Shown: piece by piece, positions 1-8,319 of the stretch | How the letters are laid out: the number at the start of each line of letters is the position of its first letter | How positions within the stretch are numbered: position 1 is the first letter of the stretch | Assembly: GCA_900546175.1 (NCBI GenBank) | Contig: URBX01000003.1 | Span: 124,001-188,000 of the forward strand | Direction of reading: 5' to 3' | Length of the DNA stretch: 64,000 bases | Source of the DNA: an uncultured Eggerthella sp. | GTDB taxonomy: Bacteria; Actinomycetota; Coriobacteriia; Coriobacteriales; Eggerthellaceae | Notes under the pieces: model-generated | The model's input: only the letters and a program-made list of their open reading frames with translations | Databases searched by the model: none | What the model was told of the DNA's origin: nothing | Translations under genes and position numbers: made by a program

Positions 1-1
1 C

Positions 2-1117
2 TTTGTTGGTTGCGCTGCCGTACTGGTTGGATTCAATTCCTTTCTTACCATCCCAGGTGCCGACACTCCTTCTAATGCTTATCATTTAGGCGAAGTTGGT
101 TTAGCAATCTTTATTGGCGCCGTTACCTTCACTGGTTCTATTGTTGCGTTCTTAAAGCTGTCTGGAAAGATGGATGGTAAGCCTTTAATGATTCCGGGCC
201 GCAATATCATCAACCTAGGAATCATTATTGCTTCAGTTGTGCTTATTGGCTGGCTTATTACCACCCGCGGTGTTGCTGAAGGTCTTCTCCCTCTAATCAT
301 TCTTACCGTTATCTCTTTGATTCTTGGTGCCCACCTTGTTTTAGCAATTGGTGGCGGAGACATGCCTGTTGTTGTTTCCATGCTGAACTCATATTCAGGC
401 TGGGCAGCAGCAATGGCGGGCTTTACTCTGGGAAATGATCTCCTTATCATCACAGGTGCTTTAGTTGGTTCTTCTGGCGCATACCTTTCCTACATTATGT
501 GCCAAGGCATGAATCGCTCTTTCATCTCGGTTATCTTGGGTGGTTTTGGTCAAGACACTTCTGCAAGCACCTCAGATTCAGGCAAAACATACGCTCCTCA
601 TACTGAAACTTCCCCTGAAGAAGTTGCTGAGCTTCTTCGCAGTGCAAAGCAGGTTGTTATTACCCCTGGCTATGGCATGGCAGTTTCTCAAGCTCAGTAT
701 CCTGTTGCGGAGCTTACCCGCAAACTCATTGCCCAAGGCGTTGATGTAAAGTTTGGCATTCATCCAGTAGCAGGTCGTATGCCTGGCCATATGAACGTTC
801 TTTTAGCTGAAGCTAAAGTTCCTTACGATAACGTATATGAAATGGATGAGATTAACGAAGATTGGGAAGACGTGGACGTCGTATTAGTTATTGGCGCAAA
901 CGACACCGTTAACCCAGCAGCTACCACTGAGCCAAACTCACCAATTGCCGGAATGCCAGTACTTCACGTTTGGGAAGCACAAAAAGTTATTGTTTCCAAG
1001 CGCTCTATGGGAACTGGCTATGCAGGCGTTCAGAATCCGTTATTCTTTAACGAAAATACCGATATGCTTCTAGGAGATGCGAAGGGCTCTGTAGAAGCAA
1101 TTATTAGCGCACTTTAA
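2..1117 (+). CDS. pntB: NAD(P) transhydrogenase subunit beta (C-terminal part)
   Basis: The 5' end lies outside the window; the frame is open from base 2 and 371 residues are visible of a family length near 460. The protein is the membrane and NADP(H)-binding subunit of the proton-translocating transhydrogenase, which reduces NADP+ with NADH at the cost of the proton gradient. The visible N-terminal half is a run of hydrophobic helices. It is followed by a family-typical patch (GGGDMPVVVSMLNSYSGWAA) and then the soluble domain III with GYGMAVSQAQ, HPVAGRMPGHMNVLLAEA, GANDTVNPAA and KRSMGTGYAG, which form the NADP site. The MATE gene begins 22 bases downstream on the same strand. pntA is presumably upstream, outside the window. 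The identification is firm. Confidence 0.96.
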   Translation, partial: FVGCAAVLVGFNSFLTIPGADTPSNAYHLGEVGLAIFIGAVTFTGSIVAFLKLSGKMDGKPLMIPGRNIINLGIIIASVVLIGWLITTRGVAEGLLPLIILTVISLILGAHLVLAIGGGDMPVVVSMLNSYSGWAAAMAGFTLGNDLLIITGALVGSSGAYLSYIMCQGMNRSFISVILGGFGQDTSASTSDSGKTYAPHTETSPEEVAELLRSAKQVVITPGYGMAVSQAQYPVAELTRKLIAQGVDVKFGIHPVAGRMPGHMNVLLAEAKVPYDNVYEMDEINEDWEDVDVVLVIGANDTVNPAATTEPNSPIAGMPVLHVWEAQKVIVSKRSMGTGYAGVQNPLFFNENTDMLLGDAKGSVEAIISAL

Positions 1118-1139
1118 TGCACTGTTTTAAGGAAGATTT

Positions 1140-2489
1140 TTGGCAGAAGATTTAACAAAGGGAAGCGTCTTAAAGGCAATTTCCACCTTTTCACTTCCCT
1201 ATCTTCTTGCCTATTTTCTTCAAACATTCTATGGAACCGTAGACCTATTTATTGTGGGGCTATTCAGTACCACGGCTTCAATTACCGCAGTAGCTACGGG
1301 AAGCCAAGTAATGCATATGATTACCGTAGTTATTGTGGGGCTCGCAATGGGCTCAACGGTCATGATTGCACAAACCGTTGGTAGCAGCGATTCAAAAAAC
1401 AGATCGGTCTATATTGGAAACACCGCAACACTCTTTTTGATGTTCTCATTGCTTCTCTGTGTGCTTCTTCTGGTGTTAACCGATCCTATTGTTCGCCTTA
1501 TGCAAGTTCCTACCGAAGCAGTTGAGGGAACCTTTTACTATCTGGTAGTTTGCTTTGTAGGCATTCCGTTTATCACTGCCTATAACGTCATTGCAGCACT
1601 TTTCAGAGGGCTCGGCGATACAAAAACTCCTCTGTATTTTGTAGCAATCGCATGCGTAATTAATATTGGTCTTGATTTCCTTTTTGTGGGCGCTTTTAAC
1701 GGGGGTGCTACTGGTGCCGCAATTGCAACCATTATCTCTCAGGCATTAAGCGTTGGAATTGCTCTTATTGCTATTTGGAAAAAGGCTCTTCTTCCCTCAG
1801 TAAAACGAAAGGATTTTCGTCCTCAAAAGCAGCATATGAAAAACATCTTGAAAGTAGGCACTCCTCTTTCCTTGCAAGATGGCTTCATTCAAATAGCTTT
1901 TCTTTGTATAACCGTTTTCGCTAACATGCGCGGTCTTGACGATGCGGCAGCAGTAGGCATTGTTGAGAAGATTATTTGCCTATTATTCCTGGTACCTTCA
2001 ACGCTTCTTTCTACCATGTCGGCAGTAGGAGCGCAAAATATAGGTGCAGGAAACCACAACCGCGTAAACAAAACATTCTCTTATTGCATGACAATAGTAA
2101 TCGTATATGGCTTTGGAATAGCAATAGCGGTCCAGTTCTGTGCAGCAGGACTTATTTCTCTATTTAGTCCTGATCCTCATGTTGTTGAACTTGGAGCTCA
2201 ATATCTTCAGGGATATGTTTGGGATACGGGAATTGCAGGCATCCACTTTATCTTTAGTGGATATTTCACCGCCTATGGATGGTCAATCATTTCCTTTATC
2301 CATAACAGCATCTCTATAGTGTGCGCGCGTGTACCACTTTCCTACCTTGCCTCAGTAACGTTTCTTGATACACTTTGGCCTATGGGCTTTGCAGTACCAG
2401 TAGGCTCTTCGGTTTCGGTGTTTATTTGTTTAGGTATCTTCATTTGGCTTCGTAAACACCCAGAAAAACTAGGGGAAATACATGACTAA
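1140..2489 (+). CDS. MATE family multidrug/cation antiporter
   Basis: A 449-aa integral membrane protein with about 12 hydrophobic segments and the two-lobed layout of MATE (MatE/NorM/DinF) exporters, which expel drugs or metabolites in exchange for Na+ or H+. The N-terminus (GSVLKAISTFSLPYLLAYFLQ) and the RGLGDTKTPL motif near residue 160 are typical. The start is TTG at 1140, supported by an AAGGAAG ribosome site 6-8 bases upstream; no good ATG lies nearby. It follows pntB by 22 bases and overlaps the next gene by 8 bases, so the three are probably co-transcribed. Substrate is unknown. Confidence 0.9.
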   Translation: MAEDLTKGSVLKAISTFSLPYLLAYFLQTFYGTVDLFIVGLFSTTASITAVATGSQVMHMITVVIVGLAMGSTVMIAQTVGSSDSKNRSVYIGNTATLFLMFSLLLCVLLLVLTDPIVRLMQVPTEAVEGTFYYLVVCFVGIPFITAYNVIAALFRGLGDTKTPLYFVAIACVINIGLDFLFVGAFNGGATGAAIATIISQALSVGIALIAIWKKALLPSVKRKDFRPQKQHMKNILKVGTPLSLQDGFIQIAFLCITVFANMRGLDDAAAVGIVEKIICLLFLVPSTLLSTMSAVGAQNIGAGNHNRVNKTFSYCMTIVIVYGFGIAIAVQFCAAGLISLFSPDPHVVELGAQYLQGYVWDTGIAGIHFIFSGYFTAYGWSIISFIHNSISIVCARVPLSYLASVTFLDTLWPMGFAVPVGSSVSVFICLGIFIWLRKHPEKLGEIHD

Positions 2490-2943
2490 ACAATTTCGCG
2501 AGTATCTAAAAGATCAAGTAGTGGTTTTTGATATTGATGGTGTTTTAGCATCCTATGAATTCTCTCACTTCTGCCATAGTGCTGACATTTGGGAAGAAGC
2601 ATTTAATTCCGCCGAAGATAATCCTTACTGCACGGTAGGCCCTCTTCCTACGCTTCAAACCTTTATAGCCAAAATGCCTAAAGAACACGTATATGTTTGT
2701 TCGGTTGCTGACGATTACGAACAAGAAGCTAAACGAGCTTTTGTTATGCGCCATTACCTAATTGATGCCTCTCATATTGCCTTTGTTGAAGACAAAACCA
2801 AAAAGCTCTCTTTTCTTGAAGAGCTAGCCCGATTATTCCCTGATAAAGCAATCGCATTAGTAGACGACACGGTTAAAACGCTCGATCAAATTCATAGCGA
2901 ATCGAACTTTGTCACAGTTCATATCACCTCGTTTTTTGATTAA
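2482..2943 (+). CDS. small HAD-like phosphatase-fold protein
   Basis: A 153-aa soluble protein. VVFDIDGVLASYEFSHF near residue 11 is HAD motif I (DxDGV). A later LVDDT (about residue 134) fits the acidic motif IV, and the lysine-rich VEDKTKK stretch before it is a candidate motif III lysine. The fold therefore suggests a phosphatase or nucleotidase, but there is no room for a large cap domain and the substrate cannot be read from the sequence. Its ATG lies inside the MATE gene (8-base overlap), with AGGGGAAAT as ribosome site, which suggests translational coupling. The HAD fold is moderately sure; the role is unknown. Confidence 0.7.
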   Translation: MTKQFREYLKDQVVVFDIDGVLASYEFSHFCHSADIWEEAFNSAEDNPYCTVGPLPTLQTFIAKMPKEHVYVCSVADDYEQEAKRAFVMRHYLIDASHIAFVEDKTKKLSFLEELARLFPDKAIALVDDTVKTLDQIHSESNFVTVHITSFFD

Positions 2944-3130
2944 AGACAGATAATTGAACTTTCTAGCTGAAAGTCAGCCAATTAAACCGAAAATCCTGCG
3001 AGAAGAAGCAGCAAAATGAACCCTATTAATTTGCTTTAACTGTATTTCCTTATAAATTGAACCTTTCCCTTTTACTTTGAACTTTTTCATGCGCCTCTTC
3101 TTCTACTAGTGGTAAAATTAGTTCAATTTT

Positions 3131-3193
3131 GAAGGGATTTCTTGTTTTACTGCCGGTAAAACACCTCCAAACAAATGAAATCCCTTCTTTTTT
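3131..3193 (+). terminator. intrinsic terminator or attenuator just before the HTH-aminotransferase gene
   Basis: GAAGGGATTTC (3131-3141) is perfectly complementary to GAAATCCCTTC (3177-3187). The stem can be lengthened by TTGTTT/AAACAA past a two-base bulge, and T6 follows (3188-3193). A small inner hairpin, GTTTTAC-tgccg-GTAAAAC (3144-3160), competes with part of it. A further perfect 9-base repeat, GTTCAATTT (3121-3129) and AAATTGAAC (3198-3206), brackets the whole structure. The T run ends only 23 bases before the start codon at 3217, which suits a leader attenuator as well as a terminator for upstream transcripts. Confidence 0.75.
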
Positions 3194-3216
3194 ATCGAAA
3201 TTGAACCTGGGGAATT

Positions 3217-4779
3217 ATGGAACAAGAAACGTTTTCTCATAGACTCAAGCAAGCAATGGCTGATGCGGGCATTCGCCAAGCAGACTTAATCAGACTTGCT
3301 TCAAGCAAGGGAACAAAGCTCGGAAAAAGCCAGGTTAGCCAGTATGTCTCGGGAAAAACAATTCCGCGCGCTTCTGTTTTGAACCTTCTTGCGCAAATCC
3401 TTTCTGTTGAACCAGGGTGGCTTTTAGGCGCTCCTGAAAGCACCCCCGCAGACAAAGATGGTCCACTTGCTACTTCGGCAGCTGCCGCCGTGAACGTAGC
3501 AAGCCATCAAGACACCACTTTGTATCAAAAGTCTTCAAAAGACCTAACCAAGAAAGACAGTTCAATGCGTCATTTTAATAAATCTTCAAAACTTGATAAT
3601 GTTCTCTACGATGTTCGTGGCCCAGTTGTTGACGAAGCATCCCGCATGGAAGAACGCGGTATGAACATTTTGAAACTCAACATTGGCAATCCAGCACCGT
3701 TTGGCTTCAGAACACCTGATGAAGTAGTGCACGATATGGCTCGTCAGCTTACCGAGTGCGAAGGCTATTCCGATTCAAAAGGTCTCTTTTCTGCTCGCAA
3801 GGCAATCATGCAGTATGCTCAGCTCAAGCACATCCCTAATGTATCTATGGACAGCATTTATACGGGCAATGGCGTAAGCGAGCTTATCAATTTGAGCATG
3901 CAAGCATTACTTGATAACGGCGATGAAGTGCTTGTCCCTTCGCCAGACTACCCTCTTTGGACCGCATGCGTTAATTTGTCGGGCGGCAACCCTGTTCACT
4001 ATATATGCGATGAAGAAGCTGAATGGTATCCAGACATGGATGACATTCGTAAGAAAATTACCAATCGCACAAAAGCAATTGTTATCATCAACCCAAACAA
4101 CCCAACGGGCGCTCTCTATCCAAAAGAAGTGCTTGAAGAGATTGTTGCTATTGCCCGAGAGCATCAGCTTATGATTTTCTCTGACGAAATCTATGACCGC
4201 TTAGTTATGGATGGCGAAGAGCATATCTCCATTGCTTCTCTTTGCCCTGATCTGTTCTGTGTCACCTTTAGTGGCCTTTCAAAATCTCACATGATTGCAG
4301 GCTATCGAATTGGATGGATGATTTTAAGCGGCAATAAAGCAATTGCACATGATTATATTGAAGGCATCAATATGCTTTCGAATATGCGTCTTTGCTCTAA
4401 CGTTCCTGCTCAGTCAATTGTACAAACCGCTCTTGGTGGGCATCAAAGCGTTAAGGACTACATTGTTCCTGGAGGACGCATCTACGAACAGCGCGAGTAC
4501 ATCTACAATGCCCTGAAAGATATCCCGGGCATTAGTGTAGTTAAACCAAAAGCTGCTTTCTACATCTTCCCTAAGATTGATACAAAAAAGTTCAATATTG
4601 TTGATGACGAAAAGTTCGCGCTTGATTTGTTGCGCGAGAAGAAAATTCTAGTTGTTCATGGTGGCGGCTTTAACTGGAAACAACCTGACCACTTCCGCAT
4701 TGTATATTTACCACGAATTGAAGTTCTCAGTGATGCAATGAATAAGTTCTCTGACTTCCTTACCTATTATCGCCAGTAA
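3217..4779 (+). CDS. XRE-type HTH domain fused to class I/II aminotransferase (AlaA-like)
   Basis: 520 aa. Residues 1 to about 75 form a Cro/C1-type helix-turn-helix (RLKQAMADAGIRQADLIRLA, SQVSQYVSGKTIPRASVLNLLAQ, EPGWLLG). A polar linker runs to about 113. The rest is a complete fold-type I PLP aminotransferase close to AlaA/AlaT. Readable PLP and substrate residues are the NPNNPTG turn (292-298), D323 and Y326 (SDEIYD), the Schiff-base lysine K356 (SGLSKSH), R364 (GYRIGW) and the carboxylate arginine R494 (HFRIVYLP). The enzyme therefore looks active, probably making alanine from pyruvate and glutamate. The fused HTH implies that it also binds DNA, perhaps as a metabolite-responsive self-regulator analogous to MocR/PdxR proteins, but with an XRE instead of a GntR domain. 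The ribosome site is weak (TGGGGA). The last 20 bases overlap the convergent MFS gene. Confidence 0.9.
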   Translation: MEQETFSHRLKQAMADAGIRQADLIRLASSKGTKLGKSQVSQYVSGKTIPRASVLNLLAQILSVEPGWLLGAPESTPADKDGPLATSAAAAVNVASHQDTTLYQKSSKDLTKKDSSMRHFNKSSKLDNVLYDVRGPVVDEASRMEERGMNILKLNIGNPAPFGFRTPDEVVHDMARQLTECEGYSDSKGLFSARKAIMQYAQLKHIPNVSMDSIYTGNGVSELINLSMQALLDNGDEVLVPSPDYPLWTACVNLSGGNPVHYICDEEAEWYPDMDDIRKKITNRTKAIVIINPNNPTGALYPKEVLEEIVAIAREHQLMIFSDEIYDRLVMDGEEHISIASLCPDLFCVTFSGLSKSHMIAGYRIGWMILSGNKAIAHDYIEGINMLSNMRLCSNVPAQSIVQTALGGHQSVKDYIVPGGRIYEQREYIYNALKDIPGISVVKPKAAFYIFPKIDTKKFNIVDDEKFALDLLREKKILVVHGGGFNWKQPDHFRIVYLPRIEVLSDAMNKFSDFLTYYRQ

Positions 4780-5959
4780 AAGCCTGAACGTCTTGCTTTT
4801 TCACGTATCTGAGTGCAACACTCAACACAATTGAAGACACCAGTGCCAAAAGCGCAAAACCCGCAACGCACATCATAAGCGGCACCAATCCAATCGTGTC
4901 TCCTACATTTCCCAACAAAGGAGACACGATACCTCCAACGCACACAACAACGCCATAAATCAACCCCGATGCCATACCTAAATGGTTTGGAACAAACCCC
5001 TGCGCACAAGCTACGACAGAAGGATACGGTGCATTGTTAAAGACGCCTATTAAGGCAACAAGAACAACCGCAATAACCAGAGAAGAATTAAACGAAAATG
5101 CAATAAAAAGTACTGTCAGAAGAGCAAACGATCCAATCATGAGCTTTTCTACGCCAATCTTGTCATTCACTCGTCCCGAGAAGAAGGTAGCTACTGCGCC
5201 AAGAACAGAAAGAACCGTAATAGAGGTTGAAGCAACTGCTTCACTGGTAGAAAGCATAGCAACCATAAAGAGAGGAATGTACGCAGATGAGGCGTACGTG
5301 ATAATTGACCTACAGGACATTACGAACATAGCTATGCTAAATGCACTCCAATGCTCATTTGCGTTTTGAGGAATTTTTGCCTCTCCGGCGCTTCCCAAAA
5401 GGAGAAAGGTCTTGTTCATTGGCAGCATTAGTGCAGCCCATAAAACACTAGGAAGAATAAAAATAAGCGCACCATGAAGACCGAAAAGAGAGACAAATAC
5501 GGCAACGAGAATAGGTCCTATAGCAAATCCCGCATTGCCTCCAACCGCAAAAACACTCATGCCTCTTGCTTTGCTGGTGTCAGCAACTAAATTTGCTAAA
5601 CGTCCGCCTTCAGGATGAAATAGCGCAATGCCTACACCGCTCACCATAGCTGAAGCAACAATAAGATAATAGTTCTCAAAAAAGCCAACACCCGCCATAC
5701 CAAAGCCGGCAAACAAAACTCCTAAGGCCATTAACCACGGACGAGGCTTCTTATCATTTAGATAACCAAACAAAGGTTGGATGATTCCCGAAACAATATT
5801 TGCAGCGAAGAGAAGAACCGCCACCTGGAAGTAGCTATAACCCCCATAAAGAATAAGGAACGGAAAAATTGCTGCGAGCGCTCCTTGATTCAAATCGGTT
5901 GCAAGATGACCGAGCATTAAAAAATAGCTGTATTTTTTATTCGAAGACGATTTACTCAC
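4760..5959 (-). CDS. MFS exporter, fosmidomycin-resistance-like
   Basis: A 399-aa, roughly 12-helix major facilitator. The segments LMLGHLATDLNQGALAAIFPFL and HPEGGRLANLVADTSKARGMSVFAVGGNAGFAIGP resemble the Fsr (fosmidomycin resistance) branch of MFS drug exporters. An upstream TTG at 5977 would add six residues (KKEEE...). GTG at 5959 is preferred because AAGGAAG lies 6 bases before it. The 3' end overlaps the convergent aminotransferase gene by 20 bases, so the two transcripts are antisense there. It diverges from rubrerythrin across a short shared promoter region. Substrate is inferred only from family resemblance. Confidence 0.85.
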   Translation of the reverse strand: MSKSSSNKKYSYFLMLGHLATDLNQGALAAIFPFLILYGGYSYFQVAVLLFAANIVSGIIQPLFGYLNDKKPRPWLMALGVLFAGFGMAGVGFFENYYLIVASAMVSGVGIALFHPEGGRLANLVADTSKARGMSVFAVGGNAGFAIGPILVAVFVSLFGLHGALIFILPSVLWAALMLPMNKTFLLLGSAGEAKIPQNANEHWSAFSIAMFVMSCRSIITYASSAYIPLFMVAMLSTSEAVASTSITVLSVLGAVATFFSGRVNDKIGVEKLMIGSFALLTVLFIAFSFNSSLVIAVVLVALIGVFNNAPYPSVVACAQGFVPNHLGMASGLIYGVVVCVGGIVSPLLGNVGDTIGLVPLMMCVAGFALLALVSSIVLSVALRYVKKQDVQAFTGDNR

Positions 5960-6042
5960 TTCTTCTTCCTTCTTCAAATCGAGCAGATAACTAAATCATT
6001 ATGGCGCAATAAAAATTGAAGAAAAGCCTCCTTTCTTTCCAG

Positions 6043-6081
6043 TGCTACAATAAACAGACAGAACATGTTCATTAACATGTT
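6043..6081 (+). promoter_or_regulatory. extended -10 promoter and double palindrome before rubrerythrin
   Basis: TGcTACAAT (6043-6051) is an extended -10 box. Just downstream are two copies of the self-complementary 8-mer AACATGTT (6062-6069 and 6074-6081) exactly 12 bases apart; the first sits inside GAACATGTTC (6061-6070). A protein bound here would cover the start of transcription. A peroxide or iron regulator would be logical for rubrerythrin, but the sites do not clearly match Fur/PerR or LexA consensus. Confidence 0.55.
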
Positions 6082-6105
6082 GTTTCGAACAAGGAGGAGA
6101 TCATT

Positions 6106-6642
6106 ATGTCTCAGTATGCAGGAACTCAAACTGAAAAAAATCTTCAAACTGCATTCGCAGGAGAAAGCGAAGCACGCAACAAATACACCTATTTTGCGTC
6201 AGTAGCAAAGAAAGAAGGCTATGAACAAATTTCAGCCTTATTCCTCAAAACTGCTGAAAATGAAAAAGAGCATGCAAAATTGTGGTTCAAGGAATTAGGG
6301 GGCATTGGAAACACTCTTGAGAATCTTGCTTCTGCTGCTGAAGGGGAAAATTACGAATGGACCGACATGTATGACGGTTTTGCTAAGACCGCAGAAGAAG
6401 AAGGATTTACTGAACTCGCTGCGAAGTTCCGCATGGTAGCCGAAATTGAAAAGCACCACGAAGAACGCTATCGCGCTCTTATCAATAATGTTGAAACTGC
6501 TCAGGTATTTGAAAAGAGCACCGTTTCTGTTTGGGAATGCCGTAACTGCGGTCACATCGTAGTTGGCACCAAAGCTCCTGGAATCTGCCCTGTGTGCGCA
6601 CATCCTCAAGCATTCTTCGAGATTAGCGCTCAGAACTACTAG
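6106..6642 (+). CDS. rbr: rubrerythrin
   Basis: A 178-aa cytoplasmic peroxide reductase of anaerobes, which reduces H2O2 to water at a diiron site. The N-terminal four-helix bundle shows the iron ligands E20 (GESEARNKY) and E53/H56 (ENEKEHAKLW), with the second pair in EIEKHHEERY. The C-terminal rubredoxin domain has CRNCGH...CPVCAH, two CxxC knuckles that bind the electron-transfer iron. Length and domain order match classical rubrerythrin. The ribosome site AAGGAGGAGA is very strong. The gene stands alone between its own promoter and a terminator at 6681-6711. Confidence 0.97.
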   Translation: MSQYAGTQTEKNLQTAFAGESEARNKYTYFASVAKKEGYEQISALFLKTAENEKEHAKLWFKELGGIGNTLENLASAAEGENYEWTDMYDGFAKTAEEEGFTELAAKFRMVAEIEKHHEERYRALINNVETAQVFEKSTVSVWECRNCGHIVVGTKAPGICPVCAHPQAFFEISAQNY

Positions 6643-6680
6643 TTTTTGCGCTAGACTTCACTAGCTATTACGTACCTATT

Positions 6681-6711
6681 GCACTGGCCTTCATGGGCCA
6701 GTGCTTTTTTT
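6681..6711 (+). terminator. rubrerythrin terminator
   Basis: GCACTGGCC (6681-6689) pairs perfectly with GGCCAGTGC (6696-6704) around a six-base loop, followed by T7. It lies 39 bases after the rubrerythrin stop. Confidence 0.93.
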
Positions 6712-6776
6712 CGAAATAGCGGGATCATCAACCTTTCTTTGAAATTTTTTCTTGTCTTGTTAGATACAATAATTTC

Positions 6777-7307
6777 ATGAATAAAGAAACCTACCTACAT
6801 ATGACAGGCATTTTAAGGGACAATCCTTCCCGCACTAAGATAGCCTCTGGCACCAACAGCGTAATAACTAAAAGCATTTATTTCGCTTACCCTTGTTTGC
6901 TTATTTGGATTTTCATTACCAATGAAGGTCTTTCCAACCCTGTTAATGCTCTTTTATGCTCACACTTTCTCAAGGCGTTACTCGTACCTCTTGCTTCCTT
7001 TGTGATTGTGAGTGTTTTCAGAGATAAACTCAATGCACCGCGGCCATACGAAGTATTCCAAACCCCTCCAATCATTCCGAAAAACACCAAGGGGCATTCA
7101 TTCCCAAGCCGTCACGTGTTCTCCATTTTTGTTATCGCTATTACCTTTCTTGCGTGCGCCGGATCACCTCTTTGGGGAATTGCAATAATTTGCATGGGAA
7201 TTCTTTTGGCCACTCTCCGTGTTATCACAGGGGTCCACTGGCCAAAAGACGTTATTGCAGGAATGGTTATTGGCATCCTTTGTGGAAGCATCGAATTTTT
7301 ACTGTAG
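6777..7307 (+). CDS. PAP2 family phosphatase (short form)
   Basis: A 176-aa membrane protein with about five hydrophobic segments. All three PAP2 motifs are present: K-x6-RP (KLNAPRPYEVF), PSRH (SFPSRHVFSIF) and the third motif (RVITGVHWPKDV) with catalytic histidine and aspartate. PAP2 enzymes dephosphorylate lipid phosphates such as phosphatidic acid or undecaprenyl pyrophosphate at the membrane surface. Motif 2 reads PSRH instead of the usual PSGH. There is no Shine-Dalgarno sequence, but TACAAT (6765-6770) ends six bases before the ATG, so the message may be leaderless. It faces another PAP2 gene 7 bases away. Confidence 0.88.
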   Translation: MNKETYLHMTGILRDNPSRTKIASGTNSVITKSIYFAYPCLLIWIFITNEGLSNPVNALLCSHFLKALLVPLASFVIVSVFRDKLNAPRPYEVFQTPPIIPKNTKGHSFPSRHVFSIFVIAITFLACAGSPLWGIAIICMGILLATLRVITGVHWPKDVIAGMVIGILCGSIEFLL

Positions 7308-7314
7308 AGTAATA

Positions 7315-8271
7315 CTATTTTTCAGATTCTTGAGTATTAAAACGCTTTTCGAATGCCTTAATACCTACCGGCACAACCACTATAACCGTGATACAAAGCA
7401 TGAAATATTCAATGAATTTATGAGCATGAGCATCAAGTGGAGCAAGAACAACGCTTAAAAGCGCATACACGCACCCCAGTACAAGGCATCCAAAAATAAA
7501 ACGGAACAAACGGGCTTTGAAAGATGATGCATTCTCTAGACAAATAAACCTACGCTCAATAATCCACGCTATGCAAAAACCAACAAAAGCTCCCGTAATT
7601 TTAAAACAGTCGGTCTGCATAACCCAAGGATCAACTAAGAGAACTCCCTCTATAAAATCAAGAGGATATGAGCGAACCGAAATAAAAAGAAGCGTTGCCA
7701 GCGCAACCAAACATGCTCCAACACAAAGAACCACGTCTTTTTTGGGATGCTTTTCAAGATAGCGCACAACAAAGCAACTGGCCCCCAAGAAAAGGGCGCT
7801 CACTGCTATGCCTACGATAACGTCCTGAGGAGTATGACAACCAAGCCAATTTCGGGAAAATCCCACCAAAATGATAAGGGCAATCATTACCCCTACTAGC
7901 ATTTTGTACTTCCTGAACCAAATTGCAACCGCTCCACAGAAACCCGTAATACTGCTGGTATGACCACTCGGAAACGAATAACCAGTAGCATCTGGGAGCG
8001 CTTCAGGTACGGGAACAACACGAGAATCAAGAATCCAAGGGCGGTATACGCAGGCAATGTTTTTGATAGTCTGATTAAGGAAACTGCTACCCACATACCC
8101 TAGCGTAATAAAATAGCCTGCCCTCTTATCAACACACCAAAAAATCACTGCTGCAACAAAAACAGGAAGCATGCCTCCTGCCAGTTCAGACAGAAAGAAA
8201 AATAAGCTATTGACCGCATCGGGAACTTGTTGACGCAACTGCTGAAGCGCTAGTAAGTATTCGATATCCAT
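7315..8271 (-). CDS. PAP2 family phosphatase, multi-helix membrane protein
   Basis: 318 aa with about nine hydrophobic segments. The catalytic motifs are KNIACVYRPW, SFPSGHT and SRNWLGCHTPQDV, all in the N-terminal half. The C-terminal half adds four or five helices of unknown role. The large size resembles the PAP2 proteins often annotated as membrane-associated phospholipid phosphatases. It converges on the short PAP2 gene with only 7 bases between the stops and no visible terminator. The ribosome site is poor (only GATTTGAA before the ATG). Substrate is unknown; recycling of undecaprenyl pyrophosphate or lipid phosphate turnover are the natural candidates. Confidence 0.87.
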   Translation of the reverse strand: MDIEYLLALQQLRQQVPDAVNSLFFFLSELAGGMLPVFVAAVIFWCVDKRAGYFITLGYVGSSFLNQTIKNIACVYRPWILDSRVVPVPEALPDATGYSFPSGHTSSITGFCGAVAIWFRKYKMLVGVMIALIILVGFSRNWLGCHTPQDVIVGIAVSALFLGASCFVVRYLEKHPKKDVVLCVGACLVALATLLFISVRSYPLDFIEGVLLVDPWVMQTDCFKITGAFVGFCIAWIIERRFICLENASSFKARLFRFIFGCLVLGCVYALLSVVLAPLDAHAHKFIEYFMLCITVIVVVPVGIKAFEKRFNTQESEK

Positions 8272-8319
8272 TTCAAATCACAGAACCGCTAGACAAAGAC
8301 TAGAGTATTTCCTCGCTGA

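Noticed and set aside
6061..6090. LexA (SOS) box before rubrerythrin
   Set aside because: GAAC-AT-GTTC has only two central bases, while actinobacterial LexA sites need four between GAAC and GTTC.
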